Positions 11,412 to 22,599 of a stretch of 64,000 nucleotides of DNA are shown one piece after another. This DNA comes from Benincasa hispida. Taxonomy: Eukaryota; Streptophyta; Magnoliopsida; Cucurbitales; Cucurbitaceae. The position numbers were made by a program, and so were the translations under genes. Under the pieces are notes generated by a model. That model saw only the letters and a program-made list of their open reading frames with translations, did no database searches and had not been told where the DNA came from. The stretch covers positions 6,030,183 to 6,094,182 of the forward strand of contig NC_052351.1 of the NCBI RefSeq assembly GCF_009727055.1, written 5' to 3'. The first letter of the stretch is position 1, and each line of letters opens with the position of its first letter.

Positions 11412-11852
11412 CTCTCACGTCCCTAAGAGTTCACAATAAAAAATTCATGTGACACTTCATGTCACCCTAGGAGTGACCTCCATACGGAAAGTGTTTACAT
11501 GAATTGAGATTTTTGTGAATAGGGGAAGTTGTTCACTTTAAAATCAAATGTGATGTTTCAATTTTAAAGTTCTCACGTTCTCAAGATGTTCACACCAAAA
11601 GGTTCATGCAACACTTCGTGTCACCCTGGGAGTGACCTCCATACGGAAAGTGTTTGCGTGAATTGATCATGGTGAATGAGGGGAAGTTGTTCAATGAAAA
11701 ATTAATTATATGATATATTGATTTCAATTCTCACGTCCCTACATAATTTCCACCGTGAGATCCGTGCAACACTTGTGTCACCTTGGAAGTGACCTCCATT
11801 CAGAAAGTGTTCATCGTAGATCAAGACCAAAGTTAATGGGGGAAGTTGTTCA
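11412..11852 (+). repeat. Three leader repeats with stem-forming core
   Basis: Units at 11412-11535, 11571-11693 and 11729-11852 each run from CTCACGT to GGGGAAGTTGTTCA. Each includes GTCACCCTAGGAGTGAC or a variant, a potential stem with GTCAC/GTGAC arms. Similar paired modules occur at the equivalent place in A-family leaders (35660-35880 and 46960-47200, minus strand). Confidence 0.85.
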
Positions 11853-12326
11853 TAGTAAGTGGGTGAAGGATATGTGTCAACATATCCTACGGTCTCTTCT
11901 ATTAGTTTGAACTATGAGATTCCTATATTGCGCCTGCTTGTCGTCTTTAAGTTGGCCTCGCTAGTCATTTAATGACGTTGTCCCCTCGGAGGGTTTTAAC
12001 ATAGGATTCGAAACAACTCAAAACTCTAGAAATGGATCGGATTTCTAAAGTCGGTTTCAACTTTGACTTTCAAACTTCAAGAGCATCGTTGGGATCAGAC
12101 TTCTGAAGTTTGAAAACAGAGGGTTACACTTACAGAATTACTAAAGAATTTATAATTTTTGACAAAAAACGATAGCTAAATGACTATCGAAATATGAGTT
12201 ATTCTGGAGATAGTATTTAGTCAAGAATGTCTTGTTGTAGTATCATTGCAAAAATAATCTTGGGTATATTATTACTTTTCTAAAACTTGATTAATTCACT
12301 TATAAAATTTGTTTATATTTTTCAGA

Positions 12327-13165
12327 ATGACAAGTGCACTAGTACAATTGTTGGCTTTTGATAAACTGATAGAGGATAATTATGTAACCTAGAAATCAAA
12401 TTTGAATACTATACTAATGATAGACGATTTACGGTTCGTCTTAACAAAGGATTGTCCTCCCATTCCAAGCTCTAACGCAAACTGAACTATTCGGGATGCG
12501 TACAATAGATGGATCAGGGCAAATGATAAAGCCCGTTCTTATATCCTCGCTAGCATATCTGATGTCTTGGCGAAAAAACATGAGGATATAGGTATTGCCA
12601 AAGAGATTATGGAATCCCTACGAGGGATATTTGGGCAACCGTCCTTCTCCCTAAGGCATGGTGCCATAAAGTACGTTTACAACTACCACATGAAAAAGGG
12701 GGCCTTTGTTCGTGAACATGTCCAGGACATGATGATCCACTTCAATGTGGCAGAAGTAAATGCCGTTGTCATCGACGAGAGAAGTCAAGTCAGTTTTATT
12801 CTAGAATCTCTTTCGAAGAGTTTTCTACAATTCTGCACGTACGCTCTCATGAATAAAATTGAATATAGCTTGACTACTCTTCTGAATGAGCTACAGGCTT
12901 ACCAGACAATGATGAGAGCTAAAGGTTTGGAATCGGAAGTAAATGTTACTACCGCTGAGAAGAAAGGAATGTCCTCCAAAAAGCCTATTGTTGCTTCATC
13001 TTCACAGAGTAAGTGTATTCCTGTTAAGAAGAGCGAAAAGAAAGGCAAGAACAACGCTGTAGACAAAGGACAGTGTTTCCACTGCAACGAAGAAGGGCAC
13101 TAGAAGAGAAACTGCCCTCAGTACCTTTCTGAGAAGAAAGTAGAGAAAGCAAAACAAGCAAACTA
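12327..13165 (+). pseudogene. Copia gag (UBN2-type) with three nonsense codons
   Basis: Gag forms the cytoplasmic particle that packages element RNA. The frame opens at ATG 12327 and stays in one phase to the end, ending with a Lys-rich tail (about 13120-13165). Recognisable parts are the N-terminal capsid region, the SYILASISDVLAKKHED stretch (about 12535-12590), a central capsid-like region, a Lys/Ser-rich linker and a CCHC zinc knuckle, CFHCNEEGH...C, at 13074-13115. Three stops interrupt it: TAG at 12390 (Trp expected), TGA at 12483 (Arg expected) and TAG at 13101 inside the knuckle (Trp expected). All three are single transitions and there is no frameshift. The coding loss is therefore recent or limited. 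No pol follows. Called a pseudogene because of the stops; family assignment is firm. Confidence 0.9.
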
Positions 13166-14035
13166 GTTCCTAAGGACTGCTTGCTCAACTTAACCAGTGG
13201 GTGATGTTCCTATCTAATGATAATTTTATTTGCTTTGTTATCATGTAAAGAACAAATTCTATATATTTTTGTTGTAAATGAAATGTTCATTTTCAAAAAT
13301 TATGTTTGTTCTATCTCATACCAACTTCTGTTAAAATACCAACCTAGTTAAAAGCCACTTGCAAATATTTAGATATTTAAAACAGCTAGAAATCAATTAA
13401 GACAAATAGTTATTTAACCTAAATGATAAGTTTAGAACACTTGAAAAGTTCATAGTGTACAAAACTTGTTAGGTAAAATAAAATCAAAATACTTCGATTG
13501 AATTAAAGTTTAAAGATTTCTAGATCTATTTGATAGAACTTGGAATCCAATGACAAACTTTCTAATTTCCTTAAATTGGTTTCTCAACATCATTGGAATG
13601 TTGTTCCAGATCACCTTGTATTATTTGTTTCCATAAAACTTGCATAAATCAATAAAAGATTTATTGAACTAACACTCTAAACAAGAGTTGTTTAGAAAAA
13701 TCAGTTGCATCTTACTCAAAGAGTTAAGAACACCTCAATGTAGTGGGAGGAAAGTATGACTTCCTGGTTATTATTGAGAAAAAGTTTTAATAAATCTTTT
13801 GTACACTAATATGTTTACAAAGATTCTCTCAGCTAAAGTGTTTGAGAATCTAGACTAGGAATACCAGGTTAATAACCAAGGGCATGTGGGAGAAATATCG
13901 GGTATAGGATACCAAATGGTAAACCATGGGTATGAGATACCCTAGTTTATTATATTTATCTGTAAAACTCAGAAACTCAGTTTTATATATTTGAATATAT
14001 AAGTTACCACTGGAGTTTCAGTCCAAGTGGGAGTT
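13166..14035 (+). other. Element B 3' noncoding region and polypurine tract
   Basis: No coding similarity, where an autonomous copia element would have about 3.5 kb of pol. It ends in the polypurine tract AAGTGGGAG at about 14025-14033, immediately before the 3' LTR. Confidence 0.75.
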
Positions 14036-15908
14036 TGTTGGGTCTTGTGTCTTAAAACTCATAGTTTGTAAACAATAAAACTTATTCTGAAAATTTAATA
14101 AATTGTTTTTGAATATATGTATTGCTTATTAGAAATCCAATAAACTAAAAGACCCATAACTATTACATGAATTTGAACTATATATGAAGACATAAAAGTG
14201 GATCAGGTTCGAGTAAATAGTCAAAATGATCTATAGTATATGAATGAGGTTGGGTGCCTTATTCTGGTAACACTATCGGATGCGACCCACTCTGTAGTTG
14301 TTAAAAAGTGTTGTAGAGTGCTACAGACAATGTGATCCTAATTCCTACATGTTATGACATGAGGAGTGGAGGCGTCCTGTGCAATGAGTTTATATAAGAT
14401 CGAACCACAAAATCAGTCACTCTTACTTTATAACGATGTTTACTCTTTAAGACTGACTATTTCAAAGTGATGACCTAGGTAATTTGACCTTAATCCTGAG
14501 CTAACTATGAATTCCTATTTATTCGGGATTATCCTTAGATTTTCATAGGTGAGGGTTGGCTCAACAACGCCGACTCAATAAACCTCCATTTCATGGGTAA
14601 GACCGGGTAGATAGTAGGGGACATAGGGTGTAAGATGGAATTCCCTCCTACCCGCTTTTAAAGATAGTAGAGAGGTTGTTCCCTTAAGTGTTGACTCTGA
14701 GTCTTGAACAAGGGGCTCCACCCTCTCATTGGCCCGAGAGGGACTCCGTTTGTTAATTGGATAAAAAATCAATTGTTCATTAAAGGATCTATGGGACTTA
14801 AGGAACAAGAGGTAATCTTGGGGGTAAAACAAATATTTGACCCAACCATTATTACGAACAACCTGTGAAGGGTTAACTTACTAATTATGGTTATATCGAG
14901 TAGACATAATATATCTACAGTGAGAGGTAACTATGGGCTTTAGTGGAGTGACCCCTTAGTTAACGAGTGGGGGTTAATTCGGTGTAAAGAGTTTAGCCAA
15001 TTAATCTCAAATCATTGGAGCCCATGATCTGTAGATCCGCGAGTTCCCCCTACTAGCTCGTAAATGGATTAGCTTTAGAGTAGCGTGATAAGTTAATTTG
15101 AATCGTTCAAATTAGAATTAAAGGAACTAGTAATTATATGAGATATAATTACGCGTTTAATTTTAGAATTAAACGGAATTGAAAAATTAATTAATATTTA
15201 AATAGGATTTAAATATTAAATTCATGAAGGTGGAATTTGTATAAAATTAATTAAATTTGGTATTAAATTAATTAGAATTAAATTATTTAATTAATTATTT
15301 ATTAATTTTATTTAGAAAATTAATTTTTGAAATTAATTTTTATAAAATCAATAAAATTTTCATTTTTGAAATCATTTTGTAAAATTGAAAAAGTTTGAAA
15401 AACACAAAATGAAATTATGGATTTTTCCATTAACACCTTCAACTAGCTCACACTAAACCCACTTAATTTTGGCTTCAATTCTCCAAGCATGAGCTGCACC
15501 TCATGCAACATCATCTTTGCATGAAAGTCCTGCAATAAATAGAGAAGATAGAAGTAGAATTAAAGTATGCATCATTTAAGTTTTTGCTGAAAAATTCGAG
15601 TTGAACAAAGGTGTTCTTCAAGTGGATGGTGCAGTGAGTTCTTCTCCAAGTTCCCTTCATTCAAGCTTATCTTGAGTCCCACAACTCAATCTAAAGCTCC
15701 AAGAGAATAGTGAGAAAGATCTTGAGGTGGTTCACAATGAGATTTGGAGAAGATTTGCAGCTGATTTCGAGTTCAAAGAGGTTCTACAAAGGTATTACTT
15801 GAAACCGTTTTATATTTGTGTAGGCATGCTTTATTTACTGCCAAAATTAATGAATTAGAACGCTTATTGATCCTTGTTGCTTCCGCTGCATGCTGATATA
15901 CTCCTACA
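14036..15908 (+). repeat. Element B 3' LTR
   Basis: 1,873 bp, from TGTTGGGTCTTG to ACTCCTACA, followed by GCTAG. It is the uninterrupted copy of this LTR. A truncated relative lies at 55717-56543. Confidence 0.9.
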
Positions 15909-15913
15909 GCTAG

Positions 15914-16479
15914 AGTCTTCTCAGCTATTCTCCAACCTTAGAACGGATTGTGAGATCTTCTTTGTGAAAAAATTGAAGGAAATTTTGAGATTTGGAGAGT
16001 TTGAAACTTAATATTTGAGAGAACCAATTCTTTTACCACCTTCAAGTGCCAAAAGGAACAATTCCTCGTAAAAAATCTTCTATTTATAGAAGATTTACAT
16101 GCATAAAGAATTAACAAGATGATGACACCCGATCCAAGCATGCACAAGGTGGATTTGTGAGGTGTTTAGGTTAGTGGGATAAAGTGGAAAATCCTACTAA
16201 CCCGATTCAAGCATGCATAAAGAATTAACCTTTTTTTTCATTTAATATAGAATTTCACAAATTCTAATTAAAATAAAAATTAATTTTAAATTTGAATTTC
16301 ATATATTCAAATTTTAATAAAAATTAATTCAACTAGATCTTTAGGATGCATGTGATGATTGCAATATGTAAAAGATGTACTTATTTCTAAGGAGCATCTT
16401 CATTTGTTTTATGAGTTCTAAATCTGAGTTCTTTCAAACCTAAATTCAATTTATTTAGAGTAATCTTTCGATTCGCCCA
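15914..16479. other. Unassigned spacer, TATA-like box on minus strand
   Basis: Flank of element B. On the minus strand TATAAATAG occurs at about 16079-16087, followed by pyrimidine- and purine-rich stretches as in an LTR U3-R-U5 or a promoter with 5' UTR. The TGCATAAAGAATTAAC stretch occurs twice (about 16096-16112 and 16214-16230). I could not assign it to a family. Confidence 0.3.
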
Positions 16480-17356
16480 AGTGACACATGTAGGCATACA
16501 TAAAACAAGTTGATCGCATGATTCTTTTATTGCTAAGTTTGTGGGGCTACATGCTTCTCAACCCATGAGATAATTTAGCTACCCATGATAATGAAGGAGA
16601 AAATGAACAAAGGATGGAATAAATATGTATTCATATTGCAGACTTTGAACTTTCAACGTTAACATTGAAACACAAATACACTTTAAGATAAAGAAAGCGA
16701 TAAAGAATCAAGCCGTGATGTGCAATGTCTTGCTTTCTCTAGCTCTAATGATGTCTGCTTCACTCAAATATTAAACAATGGAACTTCTCCTCTTCCACAA
16801 AAGGCCCAAGCTTTCACTAGGTTGTTTTTATGGCTAAACGAAAAGGATTTTTTTATAGAGTTTTCTTCTCATAAATTAGGTCTTTGGTATATCTCTCTTG
16901 CATAGGTATTTATATACGTCTGAGGATGACTTCTCTTCTCTCACTCAAGATTGTGCTGATAAGGTGCATTAAATTTCATACCCTGATTCACTGCCTGTAA
17001 CACGTCAAAAGTTCATTGAATCTTCAACAAAATTCTCTTGTCAGCCACCAACTCAATTTGTGATTTGACTTCCATTGCCCATGTCATATCATGCTTTATC
17101 GCCTAAAGTTACCGGCTTAACTAGCTATGCGATCATGTGTTTGTCTCTGATAGTTTTTGTTTGACTGTATCAGTGGGTGTTCTGCATTAAAACAACGACA
17201 TTAGCTCAAAATTCAGATAAATTAGGAGTTGAAGATGTATGATCATTTACTTTGATTACTTATATGAATTCTTTGGCAAAAATGTCGTATTTTCAGTGCT
17301 TTTTCATATTCTTTTAAATGACAGAGATAAAATAACTTGTATTTCTACAAGTTATT
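16480..17356 (-). repeat. G2 3' LTR (Gb family), truncated
   Basis: On the minus strand it starts TAATAACTTGTAGAAATACA right after a polypurine tract. It matches the Gb LTRs at 39425-41146 and 56544-57591, for example around GCAATGTCTTGCTT (16728) and TCTCAACCCAT (16556). Its far end is lost near 16480. Confidence 0.7.
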
Positions 17357-18389
17357 ACACCCACAAATTTAAAATAATGCTTGTCCTCAAGCATATATTT
17401 AGGATCTCTTAAAGTCTCGAGCACCTTGGTTAGTCGCCTAGACCCCTCAAAGTGCTTAACCCAGATTGCTAGACCAGAATCTTCTTGAGTTTTATTTCTT
17501 TTCCTCATGAAATTATTTCTAACCTTGAGAAGCCGCGAACTTAATCTTCAAAAATCCCTTATTCATTTCCAAAACAATCTCATATTTCATTTTTTTTTTC
17601 TTTCAAAAATGGGGTTTAGAAAAATACTAAGTAAACTTCCTCCTTGTTATTTTTGCTGTGATCTTATGCTAATCCAAGTGTCTATCCTTTGTTTTGGCTT
17701 GCCCCATAGATGTCATGCGGGCATCCAACTACAAGGAAGACACTCTTTTCAATCCTAACTCATGCCTTATGAATTGATATGGTAGTGGAGTTGTGATCAA
17801 TTATTTCTTGTGTTGATCATGATTCTTGCCTTCATTTTGGCTTGCCCTGACGGGTGTCATGCGGACATCCAACTACGAGCAAGTTTTGATCTTAATGCTT
17901 TTATTTTTACACTTTTTTTTTTGGAGAAAATATATATTCAAGGAGATTAAAAGATTTTGAAAGCTTTTACATTCAAACCCCTTCCCCCCCACCCCCAAAT
18001 TTAGAGGGCGGCAAGGTCCTCATTGCCGAGAAAGTGAATTATACGATGGAATTAGAAAGTTATAGTAAAAGAGGTTGGAAGTTAAGCTTGCATGCTTGCT
18101 ACATCCTAGAAATATTTTCAATCCTAAAACTTAATACTGATTCATTCTCGATGGTTAGTGTTGGAACGTAAGTTCATCGTTGAGGTCATCATTGGCAAGC
18201 AATAAAGCAACAAATAATTAAACGATCAAAAGTATAGGCGTGATACAAACAAAAGAAAAGGAACGAAATATGGACAAAATCCCATTGAATCTATATTAAA
18301 TCATTGAAGTGATGATATAGAAGAAGAAAGATGACATCAAACATAAACAGTACAAGTAAACGAGAAAACAAGAAATGAGACCACCCCCA
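17357..18389 (-). other. G2 3' noncoding region
   Basis: Lies between the env-like gene and the 3' LTR. It holds two copies of a motif (17691-17733 and 17833-17878) that is also found twice in G1, and three polypurine tracts related to AAATTTGGGGGTGG on the minus strand (17357-17370, 17979-18004 and, at the env-like end, 18381-18396). Confidence 0.7.
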
Positions 18390-20837
18390 AATTTAGTTTT
18401 CTCCAATATCGTTGTTGTTGCGCTCTTGCGGTGAATTTTCATTGGGGAATTGCAAAGGATTTTGGAGATGTGGGGGAATGGGTGGCACCACCATGAGGTG
18501 AGCAATGACATTTTGGAAGAATTCGATCATGTAGTGAAATTGGTCGTGTTGCCTCTACGTCAGTTGCCTGTTGAAGTCACGCATCACACTCTGTTGGTCT
18601 TGAACAAATTTCTTCAACTCGTTATGTTGTCTATCGAGTTCATCTTGCTGACACCTCAAATCATTCATTTGCGCTTAAAGTGATTGTTGTTGTCGTGACA
18701 GATCATCAAGACTTTCCAAAATTGGTTATCAGAGGTCATCATGAAGGAATCTATACCATTCATCCTTAGGGTCTATTTCTTCGGGTGCGTTGGCTTGAGT
18801 GTGTTGATTTTCTTCACTAGGCTGACACTCACTAGCCTCACCAATGTTAGAGCCACTGTCTATTTCAATCCTAGGCAATGGCAGGCCTAAGTCATCAGCT
18901 GTGATGCATGGAGGACTTGTTTTGGATTTAAGGGAGGGTGGTGGAGTTTATAGTTTAGATGCAAGGGGAAGGATTGGAGGGGTTCGTCTTCAGGAGCAAG
19001 TGGCATTGGCTTTTCAAGAGATGGTGGGTGCATATTAAGATCAACGCTTGGCCTAAAGGATTCAGGATCCGACTGGGGTGGTGGAGACTTTTCTACTTGG
19101 GGAAAAGGTATCACCTTTGACACGATGGTTACTTTCTTCTTCTTTTGCTATAAGGTTTCTGGGTCAATTGGCTTTGGGGCTACCGCTTTGTTTATTACTT
19201 TGGTTGGTTCTCGGCTTAAGCTAGCAACCTCATTTGGCGGTAGAGGGAATTTCTTGTGAGTGTACTTCTTAAAGCCACATCTTCCTTTTCCTCAAACCAT
19301 CATTGCGCTACACAGAGCTTGGTATGTGCGATGGGAAGAATAGCTGCTCCCTTGGCCTCGAGAAGAATGACCAAATTTGGTCTGCGATCAGGCAACCAAT
19401 ATTTATAGGGATCAACCGCATGATGTAAAAATGGCCATTACTCTCTCTTTTGAGACCGAATGATCATGCGTTGTAGGGAACAATTTTCTTTTGATGAAGT
19501 ATAACTACACGTTGGCTTCTGGCGTTAAATTGTATGGTGACAACGTCTAGATCCCTTTGGCCGAGATGCTCCATTTTATCCCAGGTAGCATTACCACCTT
19601 CAGCACTTCTTTTTGTTCCTCAAATGTTGGGTTTTCAATTATCCTATTTCCTTTACCGTCAGAAATGTCTTCCAGATTTTATACGTGATTGATTTTCTTG
19701 ACGTTGAATCCTATGGTTGCTTCCTCAACATCTGATCAGTATCACCCAGTATGAGGCTTTCCTTCATAGAACGTGGTCACTACAAATGGCTTGACTGTTA
19801 TTTCCCCTTCGCAGAAGTCTCTCCACCCCAATTCGTCAATCGTGTTTGTGATGAAAGGTGGCAGAGGTGCACTTTCCGGGAAGAAACTCATCTCGATTAG
19901 AATAAAGGGCCTTGCCTTTCTCTTTCTAGGAGCTTTTTCTTCCTCCATCGCGGGTGCCTTGCCTTTCTCTTCATTCTTTGTCATCACTTATTTTGGCGCT
20001 TTTATCTTCTTTGAAATGCTACTAACCGCACCATTCTTCTTCTTTTCCACCCCAAACTTATCTTCTTTCATTTTCCTCTCATCTTCTTCCCTAAACAGTT
20101 TCTTTTCTTCCCTAATCTTTTGTAAATTGCACTTGATGCGCTAAGCCTTTTCTTGTCTGGCTCTCTATTCTTCATTGCTGTCATTGCACATCTCTTTTTC
20201 AAATTCCAGTGCAGCGCGCTCTATACTATATAGAGATTTCTCAAGTTTTGTATGCAGTGGACTTCGTGCATTCAAGCTCTTCATCGCACATCTCCTGATG
20301 GAGCTCACTTGTCGCGATTAGGGATATTGCTTCCTTCCTTATTTCCCATAGGTCTTTTTTAACCCTCCTAGTCTTCCTTTGGAACTCTTTTGCTATCGCC
20401 TCTGTAAAGGAGGCGAGGATACTTACACCATCGCTTTTTCTTCTTCCCCCTTTCGCATTTTTCCTTGAGAGGGGTTCCTCTTCAACGTCACTTTGTTTCC
20501 CCATTTCCATCGCATGCCCAGACCCATGCAGAGATACTTTAGCATCATCCTTCTGACTATTTGGCTGATTTACTACTCCATCCAAAGACTTGAGTGGTTT
20601 TAGGTTTTTGATAATGTCCCCGTGGACTTCTCGTTCTTTCCGTCGCCTAGTTTTGCTTTCGGTGGAAGAAGTTGGTTGTAGGAAATATTGTGGCGATGAG
20701 AACTACGATAGGATAAGTACTGATGGGATGTGTATGGGATCGAACGGGGAAGGTGAAGCCACCATGGGTAATGGCGCGTAGGTTGGCGCGGTGGCGTTTG
20801 GGAAGGAAATTGCCTGGATAGAGATAAATAGAGATAC
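18390..20837 (-). pseudogene. G2 env-like gene, main part
   Basis: The extra gene that Athila-like elements carry after integrase; its function is unknown and nothing here shows a membrane or entry role. The minus strand encodes, in order: a Pro/Ser-rich N-part; a basic region (20241-20585); a Lys-rich helical stretch; a conserved block (about 19400-19987) with ITNTIDELGWRDFCEGEI and FIKRKLFPTTHDHSVSKERV, of the kind databases call a putative plant transposon protein domain; a Pro-rich part (18887-19123); and a Gln-rich, likely coiled-coil C-part ending near 18394. Stops at several points (for example about 19440 and 18735) and frame changes make it non-functional. It is cut at 20837 by G1 and its first codons lie at 34113-34260. 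Confidence 0.75.
20833..20837. repeat. Left target-site duplication of G1
   Basis: GATAC, repeated exactly at 34113-34117. Confidence 0.9.
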
Positions 20838-21169
20838 TGATAACTTGTAGAAATACAAGTTATTTTTGTTCTTAAGTTGGAACAACTAAGGTTTTTAATG
20901 ATAAACTCTTCTCATTTTTAGTAGAAACGCATGGATTTAGTCAAACATCAGCAAACTCATGCAAAAGAAGTTTTATTACTAAATATCGCGGCACTAATGC
21001 ACTGTATTGTAGGATTTCAACACAAGGATTAACATTAACGCATTAGACAAGTGCCTTAGGAAAAGCTCTAATGCATGGGCCATGCGTCGAAGAGAGTTCA
21101 ACGCAGAGAATATTCATTGCTCCAGGCTGATTGTGTCACATCACCACTTGCAAGTATGGGCACCTGCAG

Positions 21170-21395
21170 TAGGCGGCGTCTGAAAAGCTTCCAAACAGCA
21201 GGCGGCGTCTGAAAAGCTTCCGAGAGTCAAGTGGCTGACCAGGGCATGGACTTTAATGCTGCCCANNNNNNNNNNCACTTGCAAGTATGGGCACCTGCAG
21301 TAGGCGGCGTCTGAAAAGCTTCCAAACAGCAGACGACGTCTGAAAAGCTTCCAAGCAGCAGGCGGCGTCTTAAAAGCTTACGAGAGTCAGACTGC
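21170..21395 (+). repeat. U3 tandem repeats, about 28 bp unit
   Basis: Units built on GGCGGCGTCTGAAAAGCTTC. Two units lie before the gap and three after it; the 3' LTR has three (about 32838-32925). Placed about 65-160 bp upstream of the TATA box, they look like enhancer-type repeats. Confidence 0.85.
21266..21275. other. Assembly gap (10 N) inside the 5' LTR
   Basis: Ten N bases. Sequence after the gap restarts at a point already seen 131 bp earlier (CACTTGCAAGTATGGG at about 21145 and 21276), so two contig ends overlap here with different repeat numbers. Confidence 0.97.
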
Positions 21396-22581
21396 TGACC
21401 AGGGCATGGACTTTAATGCTGCCCATTCACCAAGTGGACGTGATCAACGCCTATAAATAGATGGAGTCCCTACAAAGTTAAGGAGTTTGAAGAATCATCA
21501 AGATCCTTACTCTCTGTAAATTGTAGTTATAGTCTTAGTTCTATAGAAGTTGTGCTGTAGTGTGAGACGATCAAAAGGGTTGAGAACCACCACCACCGCC
21601 GGTCAGGGAGCGGAGGAAGCTACTCTTGAGAAAGATACTCTGTCCGCTGCCTATACAAGTGATTGTACACAACGAGATTGAGCCAAAGAACTACAAAAGA
21701 TTGTATTCTTTGGCTTGACTCAGTTTCCTTCTTATTTATCGCTTTCATTCCATTCGATTGAATATTGTGTTTGTAAAGACTCCTTGTTTCTTTATAAATT
21801 CATATATTTGATCCTTCATACTTACTATTGTTTATCTCTTGTTTATGTTGAACGCATTAATACTTTATGCATAATTTTATTCTAACGCTTAAGCCAACTT
21901 GACAACTTGGTAAAAGCATCTTTCACTTAGATTGTTCGAAAGAATAACTAAGCTGCATCAAGTAGAACGCCTAGTACAGTTAGAGATAGACTTACTGGTG
22001 TTTCTTGCATTCTGTGTTAGACGCATGCACCCTAGAGATAGACTTTATATGTTATTCGCATTAAGAAGTGTTGAATAAGGTCTAACGCATAAACAAAAAG
22101 ATAAGCAAATCATCTCATCTCATCCATATCACATCTTAGTTGTGTATATTCATCTTAGACCGACACGTCCACCTACCTTAAATTCCATTTTCACATGATC
22201 CATTATTCACCACTCAACTCTTTTGTATCTTCTTGCACAGGCACAACAAGTTAGTGTAAATAATACATTTCTCATATTCATTTAGGAAAACTCCTATAGT
22301 AGATACAACGTAAGATCTGCGTTTGGTTAACTGAATCCCTGAGATCGACCATGGACTTGCCAGGAACCTAAATTAGATTTATACTTGGGTCTGGTTTAGG
22401 AAAACTTGAACATCATTAGAAGTTGTGTGTGTTCTATGCTTATTACTAACGACCCAACGCATTACAATTATTTAAACGCATCAAAGCATAAACGCATCAC
22501 TTATACCTAGAACTTATTTCTCCAATTTATTTTATACAAATACACTCCTAGAACATCTCACGATAGCAACGAACAAGTTTT

Positions 22582-22599
22582 TGGCACCGTTGTCAGGGA
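22582..22599 (+). other. Primer-binding site of G1 (Asp-tRNA-like)
   Basis: TGGCACCGTTGTCAGGGA, three transitions away from TGGCGCCGTTGCCGGGGA, the complement of the plant tRNA-Asp 3' end used by Athila-like elements. Confidence 0.8.

Larger units (their letters stand above)
9676..12326 (+). other. Leader of element B
   Basis: About 2.65 kb with no coding similarity. In order: paired AGCGTTGCAACGCT-like palindromes (9957-9991 and 10082-10116); a degenerate GAGATTT-type repeat zone (about 10140-10400); a leader block shared with A-family elements (about 10600-10990); a short triplicated unit (11280-11405); and three units of about 124 bp spaced 158-159 bp apart (11412-11852). Confidence 0.75.
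5453..15908 (+). mobile_element. Copia-type element B, gag only, with nested A1 insertion
   Basis: A complete LTR element by structure. The 5' LTR is 5453-5720 plus 9351-9661 (split), followed by a primer-binding site at 9664, a long leader, gag at 12327, a polypurine tract at about 14025 and the 3' LTR at 14036-15908. It is flanked by ACTAG (5448-5452) and GCTAG (15909-15913), a near-perfect 5-bp target-site duplication. The internal region is about 4.4 kb and encodes only gag; no protease, integrase or reverse transcriptase is visible between 13166 and 14035. Plant gag-only LTR elements are known as TR-GAG elements and rely on enzymes supplied in trans. Whether this copy was born gag-only or lost pol by deletion cannot be told from one copy. 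Confidence 0.85.
20838..22575 (+). repeat. G1 5' LTR (Ga family)
   Basis: Runs from TGATAACTTG to CAACGAACA. It is 1,738 bp as assembled against 1,606 bp for the 3' LTR; the excess matches the duplicated stretch around the N gap at 21266-21275. A hairpin lies at 20842-20861, a TATA box TATAAATAG at 21452-21460, and U3 tandem repeats at 21170-21390. Confidence 0.93.

Noticed and set aside
15938..16147. Minus-strand 69-codon frame
   Set aside because: Short and without similarity; it overlaps a TATA-like box and looks like LTR or leader sequence.
19773..20144. Plus-strand 123-codon frame, hydrophobic and Phe-rich
   Set aside because: It is the complement of the Lys/Glu-rich env-like gene of G2; Phe and Ser richness follows from AAG/GAA codons on the other strand.
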